Shown: positions 4,329 to 13,055, counted from the first letter of the stretch. The stretch: DNA of 15,544 nucleotides from Planctomycetaceae bacterium (GCA_947463775.1 CANHVD010000058.1:1-15544); one strand, 5' to 3'. Made by a program: numbers and translations. The notes: a model not told the origin generated them from the sequence alone.

Positions 4329-5933
4329 CTATTCGACGCGAACTATTCTTTCTCCATTCAGAACCTGGCCGTTGGGATTTGTCGCTCGTACCTGAATCAG
4401 ATGCGTGCCGGGCTTCATCGACTCCGTCAGGTTAGCTTTCCACAGGTGTGGGCATACCAGCGGCTTCGCCAGAGTTCGCCAGGCTGGTTTGCCCGGGAGA
4501 TATGTCTGCTCTTCATTATACAAAGCCTGGAATGTCGGATCGGTTTCGTTTTCCGTCTTCGTCATCGCAACCCATTCACCGCCTCCAGTCCGCCATTCAA
4601 CAATTGCTCCAGGGATGGCGTTAAACACATTCGCTCGGAACTCGGTCGTAGCGATGTCCACAGGTTTCACGACTTCGGGAGCCGTGATACGAATCTGCTC
4701 ATCCGCACCGCGACGAGCCGCTCGATAGTCAAGCAGGTACTTGCTGCCATCAAAGTGCATGATCGTATAACCATTCGGTGTACCATCGGCGCACATCGTG
4801 TGAGGTATCCCGTGTTCGTCCGGTTTGCCCGACCACCATGCTCCGGAAACTGTCACATTGATGATGTGATGGTGAGGCTTTGCACCAGGCCAGCCGTCCT
4901 CTTTACCCATCAGCACGTGTTCATGGTGATGAGTATGCCCCGCGAGGGAAATGCAATGCTCACGACCTTCCAGAAGCTTTAACAAACGTGCTCTGCGAGG
5001 TTCCAGCCACGGTGTCGATTTCACCAGAGGGATATGCATCATCGCCACAACCATACGGTCCTGAGGAACCAGTTTGAGATCATTCTCGATGAAGTCGAGC
5101 TGCTCTTCACTAATCCCGGAGCGATAGAACTTCTTCTCCCCTTCCTTCATCCAATGAATATCATCGACCACCACAAAGTGAACCCCACCATAATCGAATG
5201 AATAATAAGGCGGACCGTAGACACGCTCGTATGTCTCATCGCTCAGCTCATCATTCTCTGAGGCAAAATTAATGTCATGATTGCCGATCACGTTGTACCA
5301 CGGCACTCCGATCTTCCCCAGAGTCCTGTTGAAGCTGTCGAACAGACTTAAATCATCAAACAGGATGTCTCCCAGAGTAACCCCGAAAGCAGCTTTCACC
5401 CCCACGAGATCTTCAACCACATCATGCGCGATGTAGTCGATCTCCTTCTGGTCGCGCGGCTGTGGATCTCCGAAAAAGATCACATCAAACGCATCCGGTT
5501 CTTCGACAGCATACAGAGGAAAGTCGATCGATGATGGAAGAGGACCAGTGGGCTCAACGCCGGGGAAATCCAGCTTGGGCGAACCCTCCGGTTTATGGAT
5601 GTAGTAGAATCGCGAAATATGATTCTCATCCTGAACCGTGCGATACCCGCGAGGCTTGATCACAAACACAATCGTGTCATTGTCCACCGGCAGGGAGTAT
5701 TTGCCGTCAGCGTCGGTCGCAACGACATCTCTCCCATTGGAGACTCTGACATCCGGCAGTGGCTTTTCATCCGCGTCCCGAGCGTGATTCTGATTCGAAT
5801 CCAAATAGACGACACCAGATGCCGTCTTGCCCGCTGCATCCTGTGCGGCCAGGGAGTCATTCGTCGTGAAACCAGCGCCAATCGCCGCAGCTGTGAGCGC
5901 GAGCAATGAAGTGGGAATGTATCTCGAATTCAT
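4329..5933 (-). CDS. Secreted calcineurin-like metallophosphoesterase with flanking beta domains
   Basis: This 534-residue exported phosphoesterase has an undetermined substrate. Residues 1-30 are a signal peptide ending near SLAA. Residues about 37-110 form a beta-sandwich with a D-x-N-x-N-x-x-x-D-x-D-E pattern (YLDSNQNHARDADEKPLPDV), the N-terminal domain type found on such enzymes. The catalytic core follows: GDPQ (155-158), GDILFDD (188-194), GNHD (217-220), MMHIP (299-302 region) and GHTHHHEH (332-339). The first metal motif is D-x-Q rather than the commoner D-x-H. The C-terminal 130 residues look like the beta-rich C-terminal domain of this architecture. No strong ribosome site precedes ATG 5933 (AGAAAG only). 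No neighbour shares an obvious pathway. The family call is firm; the substrate is unknown. Confidence 0.93.
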   Translation of the reverse strand: MNSRYIPTSLLALTAAAIGAGFTTNDSLAAQDAAGKTASGVVYLDSNQNHARDADEKPLPDVRVSNGRDVVATDADGKYSLPVDNDTIVFVIKPRGYRTVQDENHISRFYYIHKPEGSPKLDFPGVEPTGPLPSSIDFPLYAVEEPDAFDVIFFGDPQPRDQKEIDYIAHDVVEDLVGVKAAFGVTLGDILFDDLSLFDSFNRTLGKIGVPWYNVIGNHDINFASENDELSDETYERVYGPPYYSFDYGGVHFVVVDDIHWMKEGEKKFYRSGISEEQLDFIENDLKLVPQDRMVVAMMHIPLVKSTPWLEPRRARLLKLLEGREHCISLAGHTHHHEHVLMGKEDGWPGAKPHHHIINVTVSGAWWSGKPDEHGIPHTMCADGTPNGYTIMHFDGSKYLLDYRAARRGADEQIRITAPEVVKPVDIATTEFRANVFNAIPGAIVEWRTGGGEWVAMTKTENETDPTFQALYNEEQTYLPGKPAWRTLAKPLVCPHLWKANLTESMKPGTHLIQVRATNPNGQVLNGERIVRVE

Positions 5934-6293
5934 GGTGGGCTTTCTGCGAAGGAGGGCCGTTCCGGGGCAAGCGAGTGTCTGATTCTGTTCATTCCTCGAT
6001 CACTCCGAGAATGAAAACGAGGGGGACAAACGAATTCAGAACCGAACTACGGGCGTGTTGAGTTCGGCATTAAAGTTCTTCACATGAGGATTCCGTTAAG
6101 ACCGCGAGCCTTCGTCATTTGGCGGAAGTTCATGTGACCACTAATCAAGTGGTCGGAGAGAACCAGTGGTTTGCGGTAAACGTCGTGGACGAAATGGACG
6201 CCGGATAAACCGGCACTGACTCCGGCGCAACATTGAGTCTCCAGAAACGAAGCACGTCTGGGCGGTTTTCCGTTTTGGCCTGAGCCTCTGCAT
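5934..6293. other. Intergenic region upstream of the phosphoesterase gene
   Basis: About 360 bp with no convincing gene. It should contain the promoter of the phosphoesterase gene, but I cannot place -10/-35 boxes with confidence. It holds a 7-bp hairpin at 6136-6154 (GACCACT / AGTGGTC, loop AATCA) without a T-run, and a weaker bulged hairpin near 5991-6014. Confidence 0.6.
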
Positions 6294-6338
6294 CAAAAAC
6301 AGAAGCCCTCTCGAACCATAATCGGATCGGAGGGCTTG
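6294..6338 (-). terminator. Rho-independent terminator of the small secreted protein gene
   Basis: The arms 6303-6310 and 6330-6337 (AAGCCCTC / GAGGGCTT) pair, with an inner partial stem (CGATCC with GGTTCG). On the minus strand the hairpin is followed by CTGTTTTTG. It begins 19 bp after the stop codon at 6357. Confidence 0.8.
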
Positions 6339-6356
6339 CGTAAGATTCACCCAAAC

Positions 6357-6944
6357 TTAGAGTTCGTAGTCTTCTTCGCCTTCAGATTTTGCTCCGATGG
6401 CCGTTCGCAGCGCTTCAGCCTGAGCTTTCACGGTGGCATCCGGACCAGTCAGTTTCAGGAAGTAAACCCCCTTGCCTTTGACCTGCACGATCATACCGAG
6501 CATTCGGTAGCCCTTGGCTGCAGTAGTCTTGCGAAGAATTGGTGGGCCAACCGACTTCTGATAAGTTCCGGAAATGTCGGCGACGTGATAAGCGTTCTCG
6601 CCGACCATGCCCTTCTTAATCGCCACTTCGCGGCCTTCGGCATCGAACTGACCAACCCATCGCTCAAGGTTGGCAGAGACACCACCGCCATCACCGCCGA
6701 ATGTGGAAATCGCCAGTTCGCCCTTTTCCTTGTCGCCTTCAACATTCGGAATGTCGTAGGTCGCCAAACGCATAGAACTAACCGTGTCTGAAGCCGCCCA
6801 GTCCTTCGGCAGATTCAGGACCAGATCTTTCAACTTCACTTCGACAGTCTCCGCCTTCTTCGCCGCTTCGTCAGCATGCACAGCTGAAACTGAAAATGCA
6901 AAAATGGCACACAGAGCGAAACTTACCGATCGACGAAACACCAT
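6357..6944 (-). CDS. Small secreted protein of unknown function
   Basis: This 195-residue protein is probably periplasmic. The start is ATG 6944 (MVFRRSVSFAL), with CAGGAG eight bases upstream. The frame is open for 22 more codons, but those would add a charged leader ahead of a clear signal peptide, so they are left out. The signal peptide is RRSVSFALCAIFAFSVSAVHA, with a cleavage-like VHA followed by DE. The mature protein has an amphipathic VEVKLKDLVLNLPKDW segment, a glycine cluster (FGGDGGGVSANLERWVGQF) and KGYRMLGMIVQ near the C-terminus. Proteins with such a G-rich VSANLERWVGQF motif occur in planctomycetes as hypothetical proteins, to my recollection. No catalytic motif is visible. 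It has its own terminator and ends 92 bp downstream of the S9 peptidase gene. Confidence 0.8.
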   Translation of the reverse strand: MVFRRSVSFALCAIFAFSVSAVHADEAAKKAETVEVKLKDLVLNLPKDWAASDTVSSMRLATYDIPNVEGDKEKGELAISTFGGDGGGVSANLERWVGQFDAEGREVAIKKGMVGENAYHVADISGTYQKSVGPPILRKTTAAKGYRMLGMIVQVKGKGVYFLKLTGPDATVKAQAEALRTAIGAKSEGEEDYEL

Positions 6945-7035
6945 ATTGAAAACTCCTGAAATGTTGATCCCTAAAACCAGATTTTGACAGACCACGGGTC
7001 TCTGTAACACATTGTTTGCAGTCTGCGGCCGACTT

Positions 7036-9489
7036 TCAATCCTTTGCCAATTTTACATAGCGGTCGAACCACGTCACCATCTCCCACAACGTGTGTTCAA
7101 TCGATTCGCGAGCCACATATCCGTGAGATTCGTGCGGCAAAGTCACGTAGCGAACAGTGCCCCCATTTCCGCGAATTGCGTGATACAAACGCTCACTCTG
7201 GATCGGAAACGTACCTGGATTATTGTCGGCTTCACCGTGAATCAGCAGGATTGGGCTCTTGATTTTGTCAGCTGCCGCGAACGGAGACATCGTCATATAG
7301 ATCTCCGGTGCTTCCCAGAACGTGCGACGCTCATTCTGAAAACCGAACGGAGTCAGCGTACGATTGTATGCTCCGCTGCGAGCAACCCCGGTGCGAAATA
7401 ACCTGGAATGCGCCAGCAGATTGGCGGTCATGAAGGCCCCGTAACTGTGACCACCGACACCAACGCGACTGCGATCCGTCACGCCCATTTCGACGGCCTT
7501 GTCAATCGCGGCCTGAGCACTGGCGACCACCTGTTCAATAAACGTATTGTTGGCCACTTCAGGAGCCCCTACGACGGGCATGGTGGCTTCATCCAGAATG
7601 GCATAACCCTGCGTTAACAGGAACAGGTGCGAGATGCCTCCGATCGTGGTAAATCGATTGGTCGAACCTGACACCTGACCAGCCGTGGCCGGATCATTGA
7701 ACTCCCGCGGATAGGCCCACGCAATCGTCGGCAGCGGAGTCCCCTTCTGATAACCCGGGGGAAGATACAACGTAAACGACAAAGGGACGCCATCACTGCG
7801 CTGATAGGTGACAAGTTCCTTGGTGATGCCGCGTAATTGAGGCATCGGGTCCGGAAAGTTCGTCAGCGGTTTTCGTTCGCCACCAACTGTGGTCAAAAAG
7901 AAGTTTGGTGGTACCGTCGGTGTTTCATGTTGAGTAATAAACTGAGTTCCGTCATCCGCCAAAATCGCCACGACAGATTCGTAACTGTCATCGCCGCAGG
8001 CAAATAACCGAGTGGTCACTTTTGTGGCCAAATCAAAGCGATCCAGGAACGGCCGATCACCCTTCGGAGTCGCCCCGGTACTTTCAAGAAACAACGAATT
8101 CTGATGCTGCCAGACGACACGACGACCATTCGACAGCGGCCGAGTCATCGGAGTTCCCGGATCGGCGTAGCGATCGTTAACGGATCGTTCCCAGATCAGC
8201 TCCGGAGCAACATCCGCCTTCTCGGAATGAATGCGATAAGTCCGCATCCAGCGTCGATCTCGATCATAGTCGCGTACAAAAGCCAGACCGTCGCGTTCGC
8301 CCCACAGGATGCCGGTGCAACGTTGGCCAGTGCGAGTCATCTCGACGGCGTCGCCGGAAAATGGAGCCGCCAGCTTTAAGACTCGATCACGAAACTCAAC
8401 CGTCTTTCGCGGATCACCTTCGTCCAGCGCTTCGAGCCATACCAGAGTCGCGGGAAGTGTCGGCTGCCAGCCAGCCGATCGAGGCCCCGTCGGAACGCCT
8501 TCGATCGGAATTCGATCCTCCAAAGGCAGAGCAGCCACCTGATACTCGAATTCACCTTCGTGCGACCAGACTTCGACCTTCTTTGGAAAGCGGCTGGCCG
8601 GAAACAGATACGAATAAGGCCGTTCCTGACGCACAATCAGAATGTGCTGGCCATCGGGCGAAACGTCAACATTAGAGAACACTCCGGGATTGCCGACGAC
8701 GGTGAGTTTCATCGTCGTCAAATCGGCCCGCATCAATTGTGAAGACGTGTAGTACTCAAAAAGGTCTTCGTCATGTGAGTTCTGCAGCAGGTCCTGGTAA
8801 GTTCGTACCGGCCCTGAATTGCCGGAACTCTCTTCAATCGTCGGACCAGACGGAGTCAATGGCTTGATCGGCGCGGGGCCTCGATCACGAACGATTGATT
8901 GCACCAGCAGACCGCTGGAGTCAGGTAACCATTGGATCGGTGCCCCATAGCAGCCATTGACCTGCAAATCTGCAAACTGCCGAGCCGTCGCGTTCTTAAC
9001 AGATCCAACCCATAGCTGAATTGAATCCCGAGTCGTGATCGTGAATGCAATCCATTGTCCATCCGGCGACCATCCCTGATATCCCAGATTTGCTCCCGCT
9101 GGAACTTCGATCCGACGTTGTTCACCGGTGGCAATGGACTGCAGCAATAGCCCGATACTGCGAGGAGCCAGATGAGGACCGTTTGTCAGTGGGTTGATGC
9201 GATAACCGGCCAGCCTCAGCATCGGGGCGGCGAGATCTTCGATCGGAGGATAGCTGGATCGTTCGATCAGCAGCAGATACTCACGCGTCGGGCTCAGCGA
9301 CACACTGGGCGTCGGCTGAGCGTTCAGAATGTCAGTAATCTCCTGAGGAGGTCGGCGATAGCCGCTGGTCGTCAAAATTTGGTCTGCCTTTTTCGGTTGG
9401 GGAGCTTCATCATTTCCCGATGTTATTCTCAGGCCTGTCATCAACAGCGAGGTCAGGATGATGGGCCGCAGGAAATGACTGCTGAGCAT
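7036..9489 (-). CDS. Secreted S9 family peptidase, glutamyl-endopeptidase (S9D) type
   Basis: This 817-residue serine peptidase of the prolyl oligopeptidase family probably acts outside the cytoplasm. A signal peptide covers about 1-26 (FLRPIILTSLLMTGLRITSG). A long N-terminal beta-propeller follows, with repeats such as GYQGWSPDGQWIAFTI and VDVSPDGQHILIV. The alpha/beta-hydrolase domain starts near YQRSDGVPLSFTLYLPPGY. The catalytic triad can be placed at S682 (GGHSYGAFM), D755 (HGEADNNPGT) and H789 (PHESHGY). GGHSYGAFM with HGEADNNPGT is the pattern of the S9D subfamily related to plant chloroplast glutamyl endopeptidase. ATG 9489 has a G-rich ribosome site (TAGGGGG) that overlaps the stop codon of the upstream PQQ-like gene. 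The genes are 9 bp apart and surely cotranscribed. Cleavage after glutamate is inferred from subfamily resemblance. Confidence 0.92.
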   Translation of the reverse strand: MLSSHFLRPIILTSLLMTGLRITSGNDEAPQPKKADQILTTSGYRRPPQEITDILNAQPTPSVSLSPTREYLLLIERSSYPPIEDLAAPMLRLAGYRINPLTNGPHLAPRSIGLLLQSIATGEQRRIEVPAGANLGYQGWSPDGQWIAFTITTRDSIQLWVGSVKNATARQFADLQVNGCYGAPIQWLPDSSGLLVQSIVRDRGPAPIKPLTPSGPTIEESSGNSGPVRTYQDLLQNSHDEDLFEYYTSSQLMRADLTTMKLTVVGNPGVFSNVDVSPDGQHILIVRQERPYSYLFPASRFPKKVEVWSHEGEFEYQVAALPLEDRIPIEGVPTGPRSAGWQPTLPATLVWLEALDEGDPRKTVEFRDRVLKLAAPFSGDAVEMTRTGQRCTGILWGERDGLAFVRDYDRDRRWMRTYRIHSEKADVAPELIWERSVNDRYADPGTPMTRPLSNGRRVVWQHQNSLFLESTGATPKGDRPFLDRFDLATKVTTRLFACGDDSYESVVAILADDGTQFITQHETPTVPPNFFLTTVGGERKPLTNFPDPMPQLRGITKELVTYQRSDGVPLSFTLYLPPGYQKGTPLPTIAWAYPREFNDPATAGQVSGSTNRFTTIGGISHLFLLTQGYAILDEATMPVVGAPEVANNTFIEQVVASAQAAIDKAVEMGVTDRSRVGVGGHSYGAFMTANLLAHSRLFRTGVARSGAYNRTLTPFGFQNERRTFWEAPEIYMTMSPFAAADKIKSPILLIHGEADNNPGTFPIQSERLYHAIRGNGGTVRYVTLPHESHGYVARESIEHTLWEMVTWFDRYVKLAKD

Positions 9490-9498
9490 AATCGCCCC

Positions 9499-10785
9499 CT
9501 ATCCGTTGTTCCCGATCAGGAAGATATGGCTGTCCGTTCGCAAGAGAATCTTGCCGTCAACAAAGACGGGCGTCGCGACAGTATGTTCTTCAGCGACGGT
9601 GTTCCTGGCCAGCACTTTGAATTCATTCGCAAATGCATCCAGCACAAACACCGTGCCATCCTGGCGAGCCATATAAAGTTTGCCGTCAGCAATGACCGGT
9701 GACGAGCGAAACGTATTGCGATTCTTTTCGAGCTGACCGCTCCAGATGGTCTTGCCGGTCGTGAGTTCGAGGCAATCAATTGTTCCGCGAGCTTCCCCTG
9801 TGTCACGGCAGATGAAGACTCGGCCGTTTGCGATGGCGGGAGTTGGCACATCGCCGGACGTGGCTGTGTTCGCCCAGAGAATGTGCGACTTTGTGATATC
9901 GCCTTCGCCGCCCATCCGAATGGCCGTCAACGATTCACCTCGAGCATACGGTGCGATCACAATGCCTTCCCCCACAGCGGCCGAAGCGATCGAACGGAAA
10001 TACTTGTGCCCGGTGGGATTCAATCCGCCAAGTCGCCAGACTTCTTTGCCATTGGCTGCATCATGAGCCGTCACATGGTCAGCCCCGAGCACAATAATCA
10101 GCTCACCAGCCCCATCTTCGACCACAACCGGTGTCGCGTAACTTTGAGCCGCCTCTTCCGGCGCGCCGAGATCGCGATCATGCTTCCAGATAATGTCACC
10201 AGTCTCTTTCGCGAACGCGGCGACATAAGAGGGACCGGAATGCATGCAGGCGATGACGACGGCGTTGCGAGTCAGGACCGGAGACGTCCCCAGATCCCAC
10301 CACAGGGTATCCTCGCCGAACTTATCCTGCAGATTATGATGCCATTTCTGCTCGCCCTCGACGGTGAAGCATCCGAAGTCGCCGCTCTTGAAGTATGCAA
10401 ACACAAACTTGCCATCCGTAGTGATGGAAGGGTTCGCTCCGGTACCGTCTTTCCCGGGTTTTCCGTCTACGGCTGATCCCAGTGTTTTGGACCATTGAGC
10501 AGTCCCGTCCATGCCGACGCAATGAACAAGATTCTGTCCCTCGTTCGTGGTGGTGACGAAAATCCGGCCACCAGAAACTGCTGGCGTCGAAGCACCTCGT
10601 CCAGTCAGAGCAAACTTCCAGTCGACGTTTTTCTCCGCAGACCATTCCGTTGCGTAACCAGTGCCTTCCGCCACCCCGTTCCCATGAGGACCTCGCCAAC
10701 CGGGCCAGTCACCGGACAACACCGAAGCGGGGGTCAGCAGCACAGCGGGCATCATCAGCACGGCCAGCAGCGTCATGGATCTCAT
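9499..10785 (-). CDS. Secreted PQQ-like beta-propeller protein
   Basis: This 428-residue exported propeller is of the PQQ/BamB-like repeat type very common in planctomycetes. ATG 10785 is chosen because it opens a good signal peptide (MRSMTLLAVLMMPAVLLTPASVLSG) followed at once by DWPGWRGPHGNG, the usual mature start in this group. The frame runs open to 10911, but that extension overlaps the upstream terminator. Blades carry paired 'GRIFVTTTNEG...VHCVGMDGTAQW', 'GELIIVLGADHVTAHDAANGKEVW', 'GRVFICRDTG...CLELTTGKTIW' and 'GKLYMARQDGTVFVLDA' repeats. These are non-enzymatic signatures, and no PQQ-enzyme catalytic residues are evident. It lies 9 bp ahead of the S9 peptidase gene, forming an operon. 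A joint extracellular role is plausible but not shown. Confidence 0.9.
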   Translation of the reverse strand: MRSMTLLAVLMMPAVLLTPASVLSGDWPGWRGPHGNGVAEGTGYATEWSAEKNVDWKFALTGRGASTPAVSGGRIFVTTTNEGQNLVHCVGMDGTAQWSKTLGSAVDGKPGKDGTGANPSITTDGKFVFAYFKSGDFGCFTVEGEQKWHHNLQDKFGEDTLWWDLGTSPVLTRNAVVIACMHSGPSYVAAFAKETGDIIWKHDRDLGAPEEAAQSYATPVVVEDGAGELIIVLGADHVTAHDAANGKEVWRLGGLNPTGHKYFRSIASAAVGEGIVIAPYARGESLTAIRMGGEGDITKSHILWANTATSGDVPTPAIANGRVFICRDTGEARGTIDCLELTTGKTIWSGQLEKNRNTFRSSPVIADGKLYMARQDGTVFVLDAFANEFKVLARNTVAEEHTVATPVFVDGKILLRTDSHIFLIGNNG

Positions 10786-10900
10786 GGCAGGAGTTTCCCG
10801 ATCAGGAAGTCGAAGGCAGGGTGAGGTGTGGTGAGAAGGAAGATCGCGGGAAAATTCCGGAGCATTCAACAAGTGGATCAGAACTCTCAATAAACCTGAA

Positions 10901-10930
10901 AAGCCCAGCACTCAAATGAATGCCGGGCTT
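10901..10930 (-). terminator. Rho-independent terminator after the His-rich membrane protein gene
   Basis: On the minus strand AAGCCCGGCATTC pairs with GAGTGCTGGGCTT (two G-T pairs, about 13 bp, 4-base loop), and the run into TTTTC follows. It starts 16 bp after the stop codon at 10947. It separates this gene from the PQQ-like gene. Confidence 0.85.
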
Positions 10931-10946
10931 CAAACTTCATTCTATC

Positions 10947-11477
10947 TCAATGGGCGTGTGCCGCGTGGCCATGAGCATCATGCCCGTGGGAATCATGGCC
11001 ATGTGTATCGTGCCCGCCGTGTCCATCATGGCCGTGCCCATGCTCATCATGGCCGTGCCCGCCGTGCCCATGGTGATCATCTTCTGGCTCTTCAGGAAAC
11101 TCACAGAGTTTTCCGAACGCACCGGACAACTGAGCTGACCCGCAGAGCAAAGCGATACATGTGAGCATGGTCACATAGATAAACTTGCCGACATAGTTGC
11201 TGACGGAGAGGCCGAACATGAAGTGTTCGCCACCCACAGGCGGAGCTACTGAGCCCCAAACCAGCACACTGACAAACATCATCAGAAAGACACCAATCAG
11301 CCCGCCACGACGGAGAATTGGAAACGCCTTAGCCCAGTTCACCGCAAACGTCCAGAACCCAATCCACGCCAACAATGGCAGCCACGGCACAATGACCCGT
11401 ACCAGACTGACAACCACATTAAACAAGGATCGCAGAACATCAATCAGACTGAAGAAAAGATCAACCAGAGCTTCCAT
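10947..11477 (-). CDS. Membrane protein with histidine-rich C-terminal tail
   Basis: This is a 176-residue inner-membrane protein. Hydrophobic segments at about 8-30, 32-50, 58-78 and 94-114 suggest three or four membrane helices, followed by a hydrophilic tail. Residues 135-176 are almost only H, G and D, with 18 histidines in 42 residues in GHD/GHG-type steps, a likely sink for zinc, nickel, cobalt or copper. The membrane part (PWLPLLAWIGFWTFAVNWAKAF; VWGSVAPPVGG) matches no transporter family I recognise and lacks the charged membrane residues of cation-diffusion facilitators. ATG 11477 has GGTGA upstream. The terminator at 10901-10930 follows closely, so it is probably transcribed alone. 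Metal binding is inferred from composition only. The repetitive DNA of the tail creates false plus-strand reading frames. Confidence 0.85.
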   Translation of the reverse strand: MEALVDLFFSLIDVLRSLFNVVVSLVRVIVPWLPLLAWIGFWTFAVNWAKAFPILRRGGLIGVFLMMFVSVLVWGSVAPPVGGEHFMFGLSVSNYVGKFIYVTMLTCIALLCGSAQLSGAFGKLCEFPEEPEDDHHGHGGHGHDEHGHGHDGHGGHDTHGHDSHGHDAHGHAAHAH

Positions 11478-11615
11478 TGGGAGTCACCAGAAATCCGTAA
11501 GAGTTCAGAAGGGCTCGCGCAGCACCAACAATGCGTCCCAGTGTACGAAACTCATACTGAAAAGTTCCAGCATCAGCCGCCCCGGAGTCGCACACATCTC
11601 TGCTTTTGGAAGCGT

Positions 11616-12719
11616 TTATGGAGCAATCGCCCCGCCACCGCTGTTCGCTGATTTCAACGCGGCGTCCAGAATTCGCTGAGTCTTCAGCGCCACTTCCGGC
11701 CAGAAATTGTCGCGGTTTCCTGTGTTCACCAGCTCCGAGAAGTTGCGAAACAATGCGGTTTCCTGAGCATTTTTCGCATTATTGCTGTATTCACGCAACT
11801 GCTGAGTCTTCAGATGCTTCTCCATGGTGAAGTAGCAGCCGTCGGCCGAAAAGCTGTGGTTCCCCACGTCAAAGGAAACCTCATTGCCATAGTATGGCAA
11901 AACAAAGTCATTCACCGCGAGGTAGCCTTTGCTCCCGCTGATGTGAGCCCACTGCTGATTATTCGTGCGGAAGGAGTTGAAGAAAGTGGCCGAGACGCCG
12001 TTCGCAAAATGCATCTCTCCCTGAAACTCCATCGGCACCACATCCGAACTGTCCGCTCGCTTAACGCCATTGAGAATCCGCCCTCGTACCTCGACGGGCA
12101 TTTCATACTTCATGGCAAACAGAATAATCCGGATCGTGTACCAGCCAAGGTCTCCCAAACAACCGGCGGGTTCCAATTGACTGCTGGCGCGGATATTACT
12201 TTCCACCCAGGACTGATCAGCACAAAAGCTGAACTGGCTGGCAATTCTGCGGATCTCGCCCACGCTCTTTCCATCATCCAGCACGGCTCGCATGGCATTC
12301 ATGCGTGCACTGTGCATGAACATCACGCCGTCCATAAACTGGACTTTTGACGCATTGCACGCGTCAACCATCGCCTGAACGTCGGCTGTAGTCACGCCGC
12401 ATGGCTTTTCAACCATCACGTGCTTGCCAGCCTGAGCCGCCTTGACCACCCACTCGGTACGAATTCCGGTCGGCAATGGCACATAGACCGCATCAATATC
12501 GCTGCGACTCAGTAACTCTTCATAGCTTCCGACGGCGTCGACTGAATGAGCGACCGGCACTGAAGCCTGACACGCAGAGATAAACTTCTGAGCTTTCTCG
12601 ACTGATCGACTGGCCACCGCAACGACTCGTCCATTTCCCGAATTGGCGATCGAGGCCCAGTTCTTCTTTGCGATCTCTGCTGTGCTCAAAATTCCCCAGC
12701 GACAAGTCTTCTCGCCCAT
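11616..12719 (-). CDS. Gfo/Idh/MocA family oxidoreductase
   Basis: This is a 367-residue NAD(P)-dependent oxidoreductase, probably cytoplasmic because no signal peptide is seen. The Rossmann fold opens with CRWGILSTAEIAKKN (about 6-20) and continues with VVAVASRSVEKAQKF. The family motif EKPCG (104-108) carries the conserved lysine K105. The C-terminal domain has GCLGDLGWYTIR (186-197), typical of the sugar or dihydrodiol dehydrogenase branch. Likely substrates are sugars or polyols, but the exact one cannot be read from sequence. ATG 12719 is preferred over an in-frame GTG at 12725, because AGGG lies nine bases before the ATG but only three before the GTG. No pathway partner is adjacent. Confidence 0.92.
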   Translation of the reverse strand: MGEKTCRWGILSTAEIAKKNWASIANSGNGRVVAVASRSVEKAQKFISACQASVPVAHSVDAVGSYEELLSRSDIDAVYVPLPTGIRTEWVVKAAQAGKHVMVEKPCGVTTADVQAMVDACNASKVQFMDGVMFMHSARMNAMRAVLDDGKSVGEIRRIASQFSFCADQSWVESNIRASSQLEPAGCLGDLGWYTIRIILFAMKYEMPVEVRGRILNGVKRADSSDVVPMEFQGEMHFANGVSATFFNSFRTNNQQWAHISGSKGYLAVNDFVLPYYGNEVSFDVGNHSFSADGCYFTMEKHLKTQQLREYSNNAKNAQETALFRNFSELVNTGNRDNFWPEVALKTQRILDAALKSANSGGGAIAP

Positions 12720-12910
12720 CTTCACTCACCCTGCCTGTATCAAAAAATCACATTCAACCCGGTGGAAACTCACTCTCGCCTGAGCAGATCGCTCAGCGGG
12801 TGCGGATGGTGGGCGATTCCGAGTGAATCCTCAAGTCTCCCACGATGCCTCACAGAGAATTTGCGAGTGGCGACTGAGAATAGTTTTTTGAGGGATGCTT
12901 CTTCCCCGTG

Positions 12911-12956
12911 GACTGCGGCAGCCTGCTGCCGCTTTTGTTCCGGCAGCCTGCTGCCG
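12911..12956 (+). repeat. REP-like hairpin doublet, forward orientation
   Basis: It begins GACTGC and contains two palindromes. The first is at 12915-12932 (GCGGCAGC / GCTGCCGC) and the second at 12941-12956 (CGGCAGC / GCTGCCG), separated by TTTTGTTC. Both have the central octamer AGCCTGCT. Confidence 0.8.
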
Positions 12957-13007
12957 AGGACTAACGGAAGAACGGCGACGTGAAGTTCGCTGATTTAAGA
13001 AAGGCCG

Positions 13008-13055
13008 TCCACAGCAGGCTGTGGATCCGAAAGCTGCAGCAGGCTGCAGCAGTCC
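13008..13055 (-). repeat. REP-like hairpin doublet, reverse orientation
   Basis: Read on the minus strand it has GGACTGC, a palindrome at 13033-13050 (GCTGCAGC arms), CTTT plus a short spacer, and a palindrome at 13008-13025 (TCCACAGC / GCTGTGGA). Both centres are AGCCTGCT, as in the forward doublet, but the outer stem bases differ and remain paired. Confidence 0.8.

Noticed and set aside
4254..4982. Plus-strand frame of 242 codons
   Set aside because: It is antisense to the C-terminal part of the phosphoesterase, whose motifs are unambiguous.
6080..6137. 8-bp inverted repeat TCACATGA / TCATGTGA
   Set aside because: The arms are 42 bp apart and short, so this is compatible with chance, and no gene feature aligns with it.
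6960..7030. Terminator after the S9 peptidase gene
   Set aside because: Only a weak 5-bp hairpin (AGACC / GGTCT) is present and it is not followed directly by a T-run.
10916..11164. Plus-strand frames with repeated His, Arg or Met-rich peptides
   Set aside because: They are shadows of the repetitive DNA that encodes the histidine tail on the minus strand.
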